From the NCBI RefSeq assembly GCF_008795985.1, contig NZ_VMHP01000001.1, positions 186,001 through 250,000 on the forward strand: a stretch of 64,000 nt of DNA. Direction: 5' to 3'. Of this stretch, positions 53,707-62,170 are shown in pieces. The notes under the pieces were generated by a model that ran no database searches, was not told where the DNA came from, and saw only the letters and a program-made list of their open reading frames with translations. Within the stretch, counting starts at the first letter, position 1. Each line of letters begins with the position of its first letter. The position numbers were made by a program, and so were the translations under genes. The DNA comes from Marinobacter halotolerans (GTDB taxonomy: Bacteria > Pseudomonadota > Gammaproteobacteria > Pseudomonadales > Oleiphilaceae).

Positions 53707-55944
53707 ATGTTTCCTAAAACCTTTAGCAAAAACAATCACCTGAAACCCTTCGCACTTTTGGTTTCGTCCAGCCTGTTGCTGTCTGCCTGCAGTCTGGGCA
53801 GCGACGCACTGGAAGACGCAGCAGGCCGCTCAAACAGTTTCCCGCCCGCTCAGAACTCCCTTGACGATTTCACGCCCAGCAGCACCGGTGACAGCAGCAA
53901 CTCCGCCAACCTGGAATCGAATCAGATACGGGTAACCCTGGAAGTGCCGGCCTCCGTCGCCGGTGAAGACGGCGAGGAAACCCGCCGCAACCTCCGGATT
54001 GTGGAACCGGAAAGCCTGGAGGTTTATGAAACCGACCAGAGCCTGAACCCTCTCGACTATCCGAACGTCAGGATCCAGTCTGCACAAAACAATCGCAGAA
54101 TCATTACCTTCGAAAACGGGCTGCCCCTGGCACCGACCGTGATTATCGAGGCGACCTACGGCGGCGAGACCCTTCGTTCGCTGGCTGCAGATGCCGACAG
54201 GGATGTGAAGATCAACCCGTTTTCGGAATACCTGGCCTCGGAGGTGCTGAGCTCCTACTCTTCAAGCGAGCTGAACCGGATTCTGGACTGTGTGAACGAT
54301 TCCGAAGGGTCGCTCTGCCTGAACAAATACGTCTGGGGAACCCTGGCTGACCAGGTTCACGATTTTGAAATTGATATCCCCGGCACCCTCAACGTCCCGC
54401 AGGCTGTATCCTTTTTGGGCGAGCGGGGCGATTTCGCCAGCTACGTTTCTTCCATGGCCGAATACGCCCTGCTTGGCCGGTCGTCTTCCGGAAAAATCAG
54501 CGCCAGTTCCGCGGATTACAATACAGCGCTCTGGATCGCGGAGCTGGGCCAGACTTTTCGTGAATCCACCCTGGCCGGCTCCGGGCAATGGGGTGTTCGC
54601 TCCGCCACCGAGAAAACCGTCAGTGACCTGAACGGCACCGGGTATTTTTACCCCGGCCTGACGCTCACCAGTTTCGATGTCTTCGGCATCTCGGTGACCT
54701 CCCTGGCCAGCGATATTCCCTACAATCGGAAGACCCTGATCCATACGGCAACCGATGACTTTTTCGAGCGAAACGCCTGGAAAATCAACACCCATTCCTC
54801 ATCCCCGGGTGCGGCTACCATTGAAGACAATACCCGTCTGCTGGCCGGCCGCGCGCTCTATCAGAGCATCACCGGGCAGGGCAGCTCCGAGACAATCGGT
54901 TGGACCCGCAACCCTTACTATCTCAACGCCTACGTCAGCGAACCCGCTGAGGGTTCCGAGAAGCCGGACCGGGTCGTCTCCGGTTATTTCACTGCCGGCA
55001 AAGCCATTGAGCTGGTGCCTGAAAGCGGCGACCTGAAGCGTGATCAGCTGCTGGAAGATCACTACATGTCGGTACTGGAGCTGAACCTCTTGCAGTCAGA
55101 GGACTTCGAGATCGGCACACTCAACTCCAGGGACTACAACGTCGTCTACCTGGCCACTGAAATAAAAGAATGCTACCCGGGTAACTGCGAAGCAACGGAA
55201 GTGATGGCCATTGAGTCCGGCATCGGGAGCTGGGAAATATCCGGCGATTCCGTCACCCAAGTTCTCACCACCCTTTCCCTGGCACGAGACAATGACGGAG
55301 TGGTGGACCCTTTCGTTCCGGATGCCAGAAACGACAGCTGGCTGATCAGCGAGCGCCCTTCCCGGGTATTCAGCGCCGGCGAGGGCCAGATCCTGAAGAG
55401 CCTGGGCAGGCTGAGCCTGGACCGGGACGAGAAATCCGCCCCGGAAGAAGAGCCCCAGGTTGGCAAGGGTGCCACCACGCCTGACGGCACACTCATGGCG
55501 TTCAATATTGACACTACCGGAATCGGAAAAGGTCTTCTGATTGCCGCAGAAGAAGCCGGCACTTCACGCCCCAGTACGGGACGCTTCCGTCTCCAGGGCA
55601 TTGGTATGGCCATGGCAACAGGCAGCAACCGGCTGGCCCATTTCAACAATGCCCTGGTGACAATCCAGTCCTCAGCCAGCGCGGAACTTTCAATGAAGCG
55701 CTTCGACGTCGTGCATGATGTTGACGCCAAAACCGTTTCCACGCCTGATGCCGTCGACGCTTCCAGCCCAATTTCGCTTGCCTATACTGGCAGCGGGTCC
55801 GGGTCGGCCAGTTTTACCACCACAGATCTTACACTGGAAGGTTTCTACACCGAGGATCAGAACCAGTTCTATCTGCAGGTGCGCCAGACCACACCTGACG
55901 ATCAGTTGCTTGGCCTGGTCGTGGCAACCCGCATACCCGAGTAA
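53707..55944 (+). CDS. Large predicted lipoprotein of unknown function
   Basis: Protein of 745 residues with a lipoprotein signal peptide: KPFALLVSSSLLLSACSLGS, with the lipobox LLSAC placing Cys near residue 27. The lipidated N-terminus is followed by a low-complexity Ser/Asn linker (to ~70), then a domain with IRVTLEVPASVAGEDGEETRR and TVIIEATYGGETLRSLAADAD, an Ig-like or carboxypeptidase-regulatory-like feel. The centre has no motif I recognise. The tail has repeated aromatic/Ser strands (GSGSGSASFTTTDLTLEGFY). Acidic overall, as expected for an exported protein of a salt-adapted organism. No clear neighbours in function; 57 bases before the next gene. Confidence 0.78.
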   Translation: MFPKTFSKNNHLKPFALLVSSSLLLSACSLGSDALEDAAGRSNSFPPAQNSLDDFTPSSTGDSSNSANLESNQIRVTLEVPASVAGEDGEETRRNLRIVEPESLEVYETDQSLNPLDYPNVRIQSAQNNRRIITFENGLPLAPTVIIEATYGGETLRSLAADADRDVKINPFSEYLASEVLSSYSSSELNRILDCVNDSEGSLCLNKYVWGTLADQVHDFEIDIPGTLNVPQAVSFLGERGDFASYVSSMAEYALLGRSSSGKISASSADYNTALWIAELGQTFRESTLAGSGQWGVRSATEKTVSDLNGTGYFYPGLTLTSFDVFGISVTSLASDIPYNRKTLIHTATDDFFERNAWKINTHSSSPGAATIEDNTRLLAGRALYQSITGQGSSETIGWTRNPYYLNAYVSEPAEGSEKPDRVVSGYFTAGKAIELVPESGDLKRDQLLEDHYMSVLELNLLQSEDFEIGTLNSRDYNVVYLATEIKECYPGNCEATEVMAIESGIGSWEISGDSVTQVLTTLSLARDNDGVVDPFVPDARNDSWLISERPSRVFSAGEGQILKSLGRLSLDRDEKSAPEEEPQVGKGATTPDGTLMAFNIDTTGIGKGLLIAAEEAGTSRPSTGRFRLQGIGMAMATGSNRLAHFNNALVTIQSSASAELSMKRFDVVHDVDAKTVSTPDAVDASSPISLAYTGSGSGSASFTTTDLTLEGFYTEDQNQFYLQVRQTTPDDQLLGLVVATRIPE

Positions 55945-56001
55945 TCCGCTACCGCCAAAATCGACGTACACCCTGCTATAATTCCGATCCAGTTCAGAGG
56001 A

Positions 56002-56940
56002 ATGAGAGGGTTTATGTCTGCCGGTATCAAGGCTCTTGCGCTTGTAGTACCACTTGTTGTGTTCGCGATCTGGGGCGCATTGCACGTACCTGGTCCGAGT
56101 GACAACGGGCTCGGTGCCCACCAGGACATTTCATTGAGCGCCCTGCCGTCCATGCCACGATGGGCCGGGGCCGACCTGCCGGACTTTGCCAGCTACGAGG
56201 ACGTAAACCAGAAAAAAGACGCCTTCTTTTCCTTTCTCTATCCGCGGATTGTTCTGGCCAACTCCAGAATTCTCATCGAGCGACAGTATCTGGAAACACT
56301 GAGCCGCAAGGAAACCCTGTCCAACTCCGAAACAGACTGGCTTGCGCAGCAGGCTGAACGCCTGAGAGTGGACGAAGAACCGGGCAGCGATGAAATGTTC
56401 CGGCGCCTGAGTAGCCGGCTGGATATCATTCCGCCCTCTCTGATCATGGCGCAGGCTGCTAACGAGTCGGCTTGGGGCACGTCCCGCTTCGCTCTACAGG
56501 GCAACAACCTCTTCGGTCAGTGGTGCTTTTCCAAGGGTTGCGGCATCGTCCCCAAAGGACGCGAGGAAGGCAAATCCCATGAAGTGGCGGATTTTGCCTC
56601 CCCCTATCGTTCAATCAGAAGCTACATCCAAAACCTGAATCGTCACCCCAGTTATCAGCTTGTTCGGGATCTGCGGAAGAAGGCACGGGAGAACGGCCGC
56701 CTGCCCAGCGGGTCTACCCTGGCGGCAGGTCTGATCAGTTATTCCGAGCGCGGTGAGGAGTACATCGAAGAAATCCGTGACATGATCAGCTTTAATGACC
56801 TGGCCTCTTACGATCAGGATTTTAGCCGGATGGTCCGGGAAACAGACACCACGGAACTGGCCCAGCTTGCGGCCAGCTCCAAACCCATTGCCCTATTACC
56901 GGGCCAGACCAACCAAGGCGCACCCGATAACGAGGGCTGA
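56002..56940 (+). CDS. Bax-like glucosaminidase-domain protein
   Basis: Protein of 312 residues with an N-terminal membrane anchor or signal segment (IKALALVVPLVVFAIWGALHV). The catalytic-type domain contains PPSLIMAQAANESAWGTSRFALQGNNLFGQWCF, with Glu in the NESAWG motif of the glucosaminidase (LytG/FlgJ-like) family. Then FASPYRSIRSYIQNLNRHPSYQLVRDLR and LISYSERGEEYIEEIRDMI follow, the pattern of E. coli Bax. Expected to cut peptidoglycan glycan strands in the periplasm. ATG at 56002 or 56014 could be used; the second has GAGAGGG just before it. It probably forms a transcription unit with the acyltransferase gene that begins one base after its stop. Confidence 0.85.
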   Translation: MRGFMSAGIKALALVVPLVVFAIWGALHVPGPSDNGLGAHQDISLSALPSMPRWAGADLPDFASYEDVNQKKDAFFSFLYPRIVLANSRILIERQYLETLSRKETLSNSETDWLAQQAERLRVDEEPGSDEMFRRLSSRLDIIPPSLIMAQAANESAWGTSRFALQGNNLFGQWCFSKGCGIVPKGREEGKSHEVADFASPYRSIRSYIQNLNRHPSYQLVRDLRKKARENGRLPSGSTLAAGLISYSERGEEYIEEIRDMISFNDLASYDQDFSRMVRETDTTELAQLAASSKPIALLPGQTNQGAPDNEG

Positions 56941-56941
56941 T

Positions 56942-57835
56942 TTGATCAAGACCATTCTACCGGGGCCGTTAAAGGCAATTCTGGCCCTCATTCTGGTTCT
57001 GGGGAACACCTTATGGCTGTTCCCCATCCTTCTGTTTTTTGCCATCGTGAAGCTTGTTGTGCCAATTCCGCCGGTCAGAAAGGCCTGTACTATTGTACTC
57101 ATCCGTATTGCCTGGCTCTGGATCGGCTTCAATAACCTGCTCAGTGACCTGCTGTTCCAGATCGAGTGGGACGTCCGCGGAACCTCCAACCTGAGCCGTG
57201 ACCAGTGGTACTTCGTCACCTGCAACCACCAGAGCTGGACAGATATTCCGGTGATTCAGCACGTCCTAAACAGCCGCATACCGCTGCTCAAATTTTTTCT
57301 CAAGCAACAGCTGATCTGGGTGCCGTTTCTGGGTATTGCCTGGTGGGCGCTCGATTTCCCGTTCATGCAACGCCACACCCGGGAACAGATTGCGCGCAAT
57401 CCGGCACTGCGCAATAAAGATATTGAAGCCACAAAGGCCGCGTGCGAGAAGTTCCGCTTTACTCCGGTCACTGTGTTCAATTTCATGGAGGGCACCCGCT
57501 TCAATCCGGCCAAACAGGCAGCACAGGATTCCCCCTATCGGCACCTGCTGAGGCCCAAAGCTGGCGGTACCGCTTTCGTGCTGAGCGCCATGGGAGACTC
57601 GCTGGCAACCATGCTGGATGTGACCATCGTCTATCCGGACGGCAGAAGTGGCATCTGGGACTATCTGTGCGGTCGCATCAACCGGATCATCGTCGACATC
57701 CAGACCCGCGACATTCCAATGCGTTTTCGGGGCATGGATTACGAGAACAACCCCGCCATCCGGTCAGACTTCCAGAACTGGGTCAGCCAGCTCTGGCAGG
57801 AGAAAGACGAGAAAATCGAGGAGCTGAAGGGCTGA
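56942..57835 (+). CDS. PlsC-type acyltransferase (YihG-like)
   Basis: Membrane acyltransferase of 297 residues from the TTG at 56942, chosen because GAGGG lies six bases upstream and the frame opens with a hydrophobic anchor (LKAILALILVLGNTLWLFPILLFF, residues ~9-32). The acyltransferase motifs are NHQSWTDI (His-x4-Asp catalytic pair near residue 95) and FMEGTRF (the EGTR phosphate-binding motif). The size and the segment WWALDFPFMQRHTREQI match the YihG/YhbT-like branch rather than the essential PlsC. Likely role: transfer of an acyl chain to lysophosphatidic acid or a related lipid. Convergent with the LuxR-type regulator gene, one base apart. Confidence 0.88.
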   Translation: MIKTILPGPLKAILALILVLGNTLWLFPILLFFAIVKLVVPIPPVRKACTIVLIRIAWLWIGFNNLLSDLLFQIEWDVRGTSNLSRDQWYFVTCNHQSWTDIPVIQHVLNSRIPLLKFFLKQQLIWVPFLGIAWWALDFPFMQRHTREQIARNPALRNKDIEATKAACEKFRFTPVTVFNFMEGTRFNPAKQAAQDSPYRHLLRPKAGGTAFVLSAMGDSLATMLDVTIVYPDGRSGIWDYLCGRINRIIVDIQTRDIPMRFRGMDYENNPAIRSDFQNWVSQLWQEKDEKIEELKG

Positions 57836-57836
57836 T

Positions 57837-60581
57837 TCAGAGCAACCCGAGCTCCCTTGCGCGAACGATCGCCTGGGTTCTGGATTTCACTTCGAGCTTG
57901 GCGTTGATTCTGCGGGCGTGGGTTTTCACCGTGTGCAGCGATATGTGCAATTTGTCGGCAATATCCTGATTGGAAAGCCCTTTGGCAATCAGCTCCAGAA
58001 CCCCCTGTTCCCGCTCGCTGATCGGCTCTGCCAGCGTAGCAACGTCAGCCGCCTCGGCATAAATGCCGTAATGACGACCGATTTCCGCCACAAATGGCGT
58101 ACTGGGCAGCTGGGGCCAGACTTTTTCCACCATCGGCTGGAGCTCGCGCTGGAGCTCGAAAAACGGGCTTATATAGTGCTCTTTCGCAGCGAGACCAATG
58201 GCTGCAATCAGGTCTTTCTGGCCAGCAGCAGGCCCTTTCTGGCGCCAGCTGATGACGCTTTCCAGAAGCCGGGCGTGAAGCTCCAGCCCGAAGGGCACCA
58301 TTTCCTGGTGTTTATCACGAATGCTTTGGAGCGTTGCCGCGGCACATACCTCATCATCTCTGGCCAGTTCAAGCCGCGCCTGCAAGCAATCCAGGAGCCC
58401 TGGCATCATTGGAAACATATCCGGAACGCAGTTGGCAGACCGCCATGGACCCAGTCGCTCAAGCGCCTGGGAAGCGGCCTCAAATTGCCCTGAAGCCAGC
58501 CAGATGCTGCCTTTAAGCGCTTCCAGCACCGGCACATAGGCCGACACATCCACCCTCCAGGCCTGCATCGTGCGCTCTGCGCGTCCGATCCAGATGAAAG
58601 CCTCGTCTATCCGCCCGTGCGTGCGGCAGATCAATACCCGAAGCGCCATGGCCAGCAACAAGCCCAGATCCCGGGTCTGTTCTGCATGGCGCAAACAGGT
58701 GACCAGCAGACGGTCAGCCTCCGCTTCCCTTCCCTGGTGCCAGAGCACCATAACCAGATGTAGTTGCAACCGGACCTCACCGACCCGGGCAACCCTGGCG
58801 GCACCGTTCATCGCCATATCCAGGCCGGTTCTCAACAGCTGCTCGGCATGTTTCAGGGCACCTTTGCCCAATTCAATTCGGGCATGGGCGTAAACAGCCA
58901 GTGCTTCAGACCCGCCGTCATTGGTTTCCCGGGCAATGCGCATAGCATTGCGATTGGCCTCTCTGGCCTCGCTGAAATTGCCCTGGGCGCAAAGAGCGCT
59001 GGACCGCACCAGTTCGGTAACCAGTCGTCCCTGACCTGACAGGTCCTTTGAGTCCAGCGCTTTTTGCGCGGCTACAAGCGCTTCAGGAACCGCCCCTTCA
59101 CCACGAAGAATAAAGGCACGCAACGCATCGATCCGGCCCTGATTCATGCCGTCAGACGTTTTCTCCAGCTCGTCAATCAGGCCTCGCGCCTGGGCAAACT
59201 GCCCGCCAATGGCATGCACCCAGCCGTAGACAATTTTCAGGCGGGAACTCTGCTCGAACAGCTCGCTGGGCATGCTCTGGCGCAGGCTCAGCAGCGAAGC
59301 CGTATCCTGGCCGATCAACAAGGCTTCTGATGCCTCCGAGGCAATCCGCACCGCCTCGTCGTGGGCACCTCCAATCAATGCATAACGCAGAGCCTCGGTA
59401 AATCGACCCCGGTGGCTAAACCAACGGCTGGCCCGCACGGCCCGCTCTTCCATGCCGTCCATGGCTGGTGTCTGCAACCATTCATGGACCATCGGATTGA
59501 AACGATACCAGCGGCCCCGTCCCGGGATAGCTCGCAGGGGAATGCCCGATTCCGCTGCTGCAGACGGTCGGAAGGCATGATCACAGGCAGAATCGGCCAG
59601 CGCCAGAAACAGTTCGTCTGACACCACATCCAGCTCGGCCATAATCCTCAGCGAACGTTGCTGTCCGGGTGTGAGCGGGATTAACAACGCATCCCGAAGG
59701 AAACGCTCAACGCTGGCAGAATCCTGGATGGGAAGCCGTGCATCGGACATTTCCCTGAGTTCACGCTCATACAACCCCAGAGGTGTTATCCAGCCCTCGG
59801 TAAGGGCGTACAGATGTTCCGCAGTGATGGTGGTGATCTTGCGCTCGGCGAGGCTATCGCTGAAAAATTCAAAGGTTTCGGCACGGCTCAGTTCGAGATC
59901 TTCCGGTCCCAGACGCCGGAACCGACCCGCCAGCTCCAGGGAGTGTGTCTCGAAAGGAAGAGGTTTGCGGGACAACAGCACCAGGGACAGGTTCGACGGC
60001 GTTTCCAGCACCAGTTGCTGTAATAGCGCAATGGAGGCTGGATGCGCCACCATTCCGACGTTATCAATGACCAGGATCCGGGATTCATCCTCTTTGGCGG
60101 CTCCTGCCCCGGACAGCACCATCGAGAGGGCATCCGAATAACTGGATGCGTTCTGCTGCCCCTGAATGCGGGCTGCTGACGCTGGTTTCAGTGCAATCTC
60201 CAGAAGGGCAAGGAGCCGCCCGGCATCGTTTTCCTGACCGGTAAGCGTCAACCATCGGACCCGGTCCGCCAGCCCATCCGACTGATGGAGAGCGCTAGAA
60301 AGCGAGTGGGATTTGCCAAACCCCGGTGGTGACTCAAGAAACAGCACTTTACCTGGGGCCATAGCGTCAATAATTCTGCCCGCAAGTTCGGGTCGGGCCA
60401 GCTCATCGCTGACCGGATCCGGCATCCGGACACGCTGGCGCAACAGATCTTTAACGAGCTCGCCCCGGTAAGATCCACCCAGAACAGACTGGAACTCATC
60501 GTTGGCGGCACAGCCATCATCAAATGGTTTCACACTTTGCCCCGTTGAATTCCGGACACTCAGAGCCGGGCGGCGCCTCAT
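57837..60581 (-). CDS. MalT-type large LuxR-family transcriptional regulator
   Basis: Regulator of 914 residues with the three-part MalT (LAL/STAND) layout. An NTPase domain follows a ~70-residue N-terminal extension: Walker A LESPPGFGKSHSL near residue 85 and a Walker B-like stretch ILVIDNVG near 170. A long TPR-like helical region covers ~400-830. A C-terminal LuxR helix-turn-helix follows (REQGVLELIAKGLSNQDIADKLHISLHTVKTHARRINAKL, the region ~850-890). Such proteins are activated by an inducer and ATP. It is encoded just downstream of the DUF1302-DUF1329 operon on the same strand, after a terminator, and may control that operon (inference). A perfect 12-base palindrome lies 19 bases before its start. 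Confidence 0.9.
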   Translation of the reverse strand: MRRRPALSVRNSTGQSVKPFDDGCAANDEFQSVLGGSYRGELVKDLLRQRVRMPDPVSDELARPELAGRIIDAMAPGKVLFLESPPGFGKSHSLSSALHQSDGLADRVRWLTLTGQENDAGRLLALLEIALKPASAARIQGQQNASSYSDALSMVLSGAGAAKEDESRILVIDNVGMVAHPASIALLQQLVLETPSNLSLVLLSRKPLPFETHSLELAGRFRRLGPEDLELSRAETFEFFSDSLAERKITTITAEHLYALTEGWITPLGLYERELREMSDARLPIQDSASVERFLRDALLIPLTPGQQRSLRIMAELDVVSDELFLALADSACDHAFRPSAAAESGIPLRAIPGRGRWYRFNPMVHEWLQTPAMDGMEERAVRASRWFSHRGRFTEALRYALIGGAHDEAVRIASEASEALLIGQDTASLLSLRQSMPSELFEQSSRLKIVYGWVHAIGGQFAQARGLIDELEKTSDGMNQGRIDALRAFILRGEGAVPEALVAAQKALDSKDLSGQGRLVTELVRSSALCAQGNFSEAREANRNAMRIARETNDGGSEALAVYAHARIELGKGALKHAEQLLRTGLDMAMNGAARVARVGEVRLQLHLVMVLWHQGREAEADRLLVTCLRHAEQTRDLGLLLAMALRVLICRTHGRIDEAFIWIGRAERTMQAWRVDVSAYVPVLEALKGSIWLASGQFEAASQALERLGPWRSANCVPDMFPMMPGLLDCLQARLELARDDEVCAAATLQSIRDKHQEMVPFGLELHARLLESVISWRQKGPAAGQKDLIAAIGLAAKEHYISPFFELQRELQPMVEKVWPQLPSTPFVAEIGRHYGIYAEAADVATLAEPISEREQGVLELIAKGLSNQDIADKLHISLHTVKTHARRINAKLEVKSRTQAIVRARELGLL

Positions 60582-60599
60582 CCGGAAGAAGTGATCTCT

Positions 60600-60611
60600 G
60601 ACTGATCAGTC
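60600..60611. promoter_or_regulatory. 12-base perfect palindrome upstream of the MalT-type regulator gene
   Basis: GACTGATCAGTC is perfectly self-complementary and lies 19 bases upstream of the regulator start codon. The position would suit a binding site for an autoregulator or repressor. LuxR-type proteins bind inverted or direct repeats of this general kind, but no consensus is known for this protein and a 12-base palindrome can occur by chance. Confidence 0.3.
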
Positions 60612-60712
60612 GTAACCGGTGTCCTGCTAGGGGTACACCTTTAGTATTAGTAGGGAGAGGTTAAACCAAGATTGGGTCAGGCTGCAAAAAAGAGTCTTCT
60701 TTTGAAACAGAA

Positions 60713-60735
60713 AAGGCGAGCCAATGGCTCGCCTT
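60713..60735 (-). terminator. Rho-independent terminator after the DUF1329 gene
   Basis: On the minus strand AAGGCGAGCC-ATT-GGCTCGCCTT makes a strong hairpin followed by TTCTGTTTC, 31 bases after the DUF1329 stop. It closes the DUF1302-DUF1329 transcript and separates it from the regulator gene. The plus-strand flank (TCTCAATTC) lacks a T run, so it is directional. Confidence 0.82.
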
Positions 60736-60766
60736 CTCAATTCGGTAGTGCTTTGACTGTGGGCGT

Positions 60767-62128
60767 TTAGCGAACGCCTGAACGACGCAGCGCAGCCGGC
60801 GTGTAATCACGCGAAGACCGTTCGATGCCGAAGGTGTACGGCTTGGGCTCTTCGTTGGTAAGACCGAGAACCAGGTAACGACCGGACAGCAGGTCATACA
60901 GGGTTTCGATCGCGTACCAGGGAACAACCTGATCGTAGAACTGCAGAGCGTGTGCTTCCGCTACGCGCCAGAGCTCACCACGGCCATCGTAATGATCGAT
61001 AACCGATGCCTGCCATGTGTCTTCATCGACAAAGAAATCACGCTGGGCATAGATGTGACGCTCCCCGTCTTTCAGGGTTGCGCGAACATGCCATACGCGG
61101 TGAAGCTCGTAACGGGTATAGTTCTGCTCGATATGGCCTGCGTTGATGATCTGGTCATAGGACAGATCACGATCAAGCAGCTTGTAGGAGTTGTACGGAA
61201 TGTACATCTCTTTCTTGCCGATCAGCTCCCAGTTGTAACGATCAGGGGCGCCGTTGAACATATCGAAGTTGTCCGATGTACGCATGCCATCAGCTGCTGT
61301 ACCCGGTCCATCGTAGGCGACCTGAGGCGCACGACGAACGCGGCGTTGACCAGCGTTATATACCCAGGCCCGACGTGGCTCTGCCACCTGGTCGATGGTT
61401 TCGTGAACCAGCAGTACGTTGCCCGCCAATCGCGCCGGCGCAGTAATCGCCTGCTTGAAGTAGAACAGTACGTTCGGATCAAGACCCGGCTCGAAGTCGG
61501 TCAGATAGGTGCGCCAGGTCAATTCGTCCTGGAACTTCACAACACTGAACGCGCCATCTTCCGTCGGCGTGACCTGGCCTACGTTCCGCATGACCGAACC
61601 ACCCCGGTAACGGGTAATGTGGTTCCAGATGATCTCCAGGCCGTTCTGGGGAATCGGGAACGGTGTGGCGGTCTGGTAGTTGCCCAGGCCGTTGCCATCT
61701 TTGATCAGCTCGACACTGGTCGCGTTAGCCACGGTATCTTTCATGACGTCGTCAGGATAGGCCGCAGTACGATGAGTTTCATAGACCGGCATCTTGTAGC
61801 CAGGGTAGCGCTCGATCATGGCAATCTGACCGGGAGACAGATTGTCTGCGTACTGGTCGACGTTGCTCTGATCAATCGTGAACTTTGGCTCCTCGTTCGG
61901 GAACGGGTTCACGTAGATGCCGTCACCTTTATAGCCGGATGGAGGGGTGGTCAAGCCACCGGTCCAGGCCGGAATGGCGCCGCCATTGCCTGCCTTTTCC
62001 GCACCCATTGGCGTCAGCGTATCACCCAGCTTGGCCGCTTCGCTCGCGGATACCGCGCCGTGAGCGTTGCCTGCCAACATGGCTGCCGACAGAATGCCGG
62101 AAACCAGTAGTTTATTGTTCAGTTTCAT
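60767..62128 (-). CDS. DUF1329 family exported protein
   Basis: Exported protein of 453 residues with signal peptide MKLNNKLLVSGILSAAMLAGNAHGA and GAGG eight bases before the ATG. The family pattern is evident: LGDTLTPMGAEKAGNGGAIPAWTGGL, NLSPGQIAMIERYPGYKMPVYETHRTAAYPD, YNAGQRRVRRAPQVAYDGPGTAADG and YELHRVWHVRATLKDGERHIYAQRDFFVDEDTW. DUF1329 proteins are related in fold to LolA/LolB-type lipid or lipoprotein carriers and almost always follow a DUF1302 gene. Periplasmic or outer-membrane-associated. The function is not established; roles in handling hydrophobic substrates have been suggested for such loci. Confidence 0.92.
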   Translation of the reverse strand: MKLNNKLLVSGILSAAMLAGNAHGAVSASEAAKLGDTLTPMGAEKAGNGGAIPAWTGGLTTPPSGYKGDGIYVNPFPNEEPKFTIDQSNVDQYADNLSPGQIAMIERYPGYKMPVYETHRTAAYPDDVMKDTVANATSVELIKDGNGLGNYQTATPFPIPQNGLEIIWNHITRYRGGSVMRNVGQVTPTEDGAFSVVKFQDELTWRTYLTDFEPGLDPNVLFYFKQAITAPARLAGNVLLVHETIDQVAEPRRAWVYNAGQRRVRRAPQVAYDGPGTAADGMRTSDNFDMFNGAPDRYNWELIGKKEMYIPYNSYKLLDRDLSYDQIINAGHIEQNYTRYELHRVWHVRATLKDGERHIYAQRDFFVDEDTWQASVIDHYDGRGELWRVAEAHALQFYDQVVPWYAIETLYDLLSGRYLVLGLTNEEPKPYTFGIERSSRDYTPAALRRSGVR

Positions 62129-62170
62129 TTAAATTACCTCGTTAAACGAATTCAGGCACATTCGAATTGA

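Noticed and set aside
55946..55956. Second ops-like sequence (GGCGGTAGCGG on the minus strand)
   Set aside because: The last base of the core differs, it lies antisense to a lipoprotein gene end, and no minus-strand operon follows it. Probably chance.
60950..62110. 386-codon open frame on the plus strand
   Set aside because: It is antisense to the well-supported DUF1329 gene, has no family-like sequence, and is a high-GC shadow frame.
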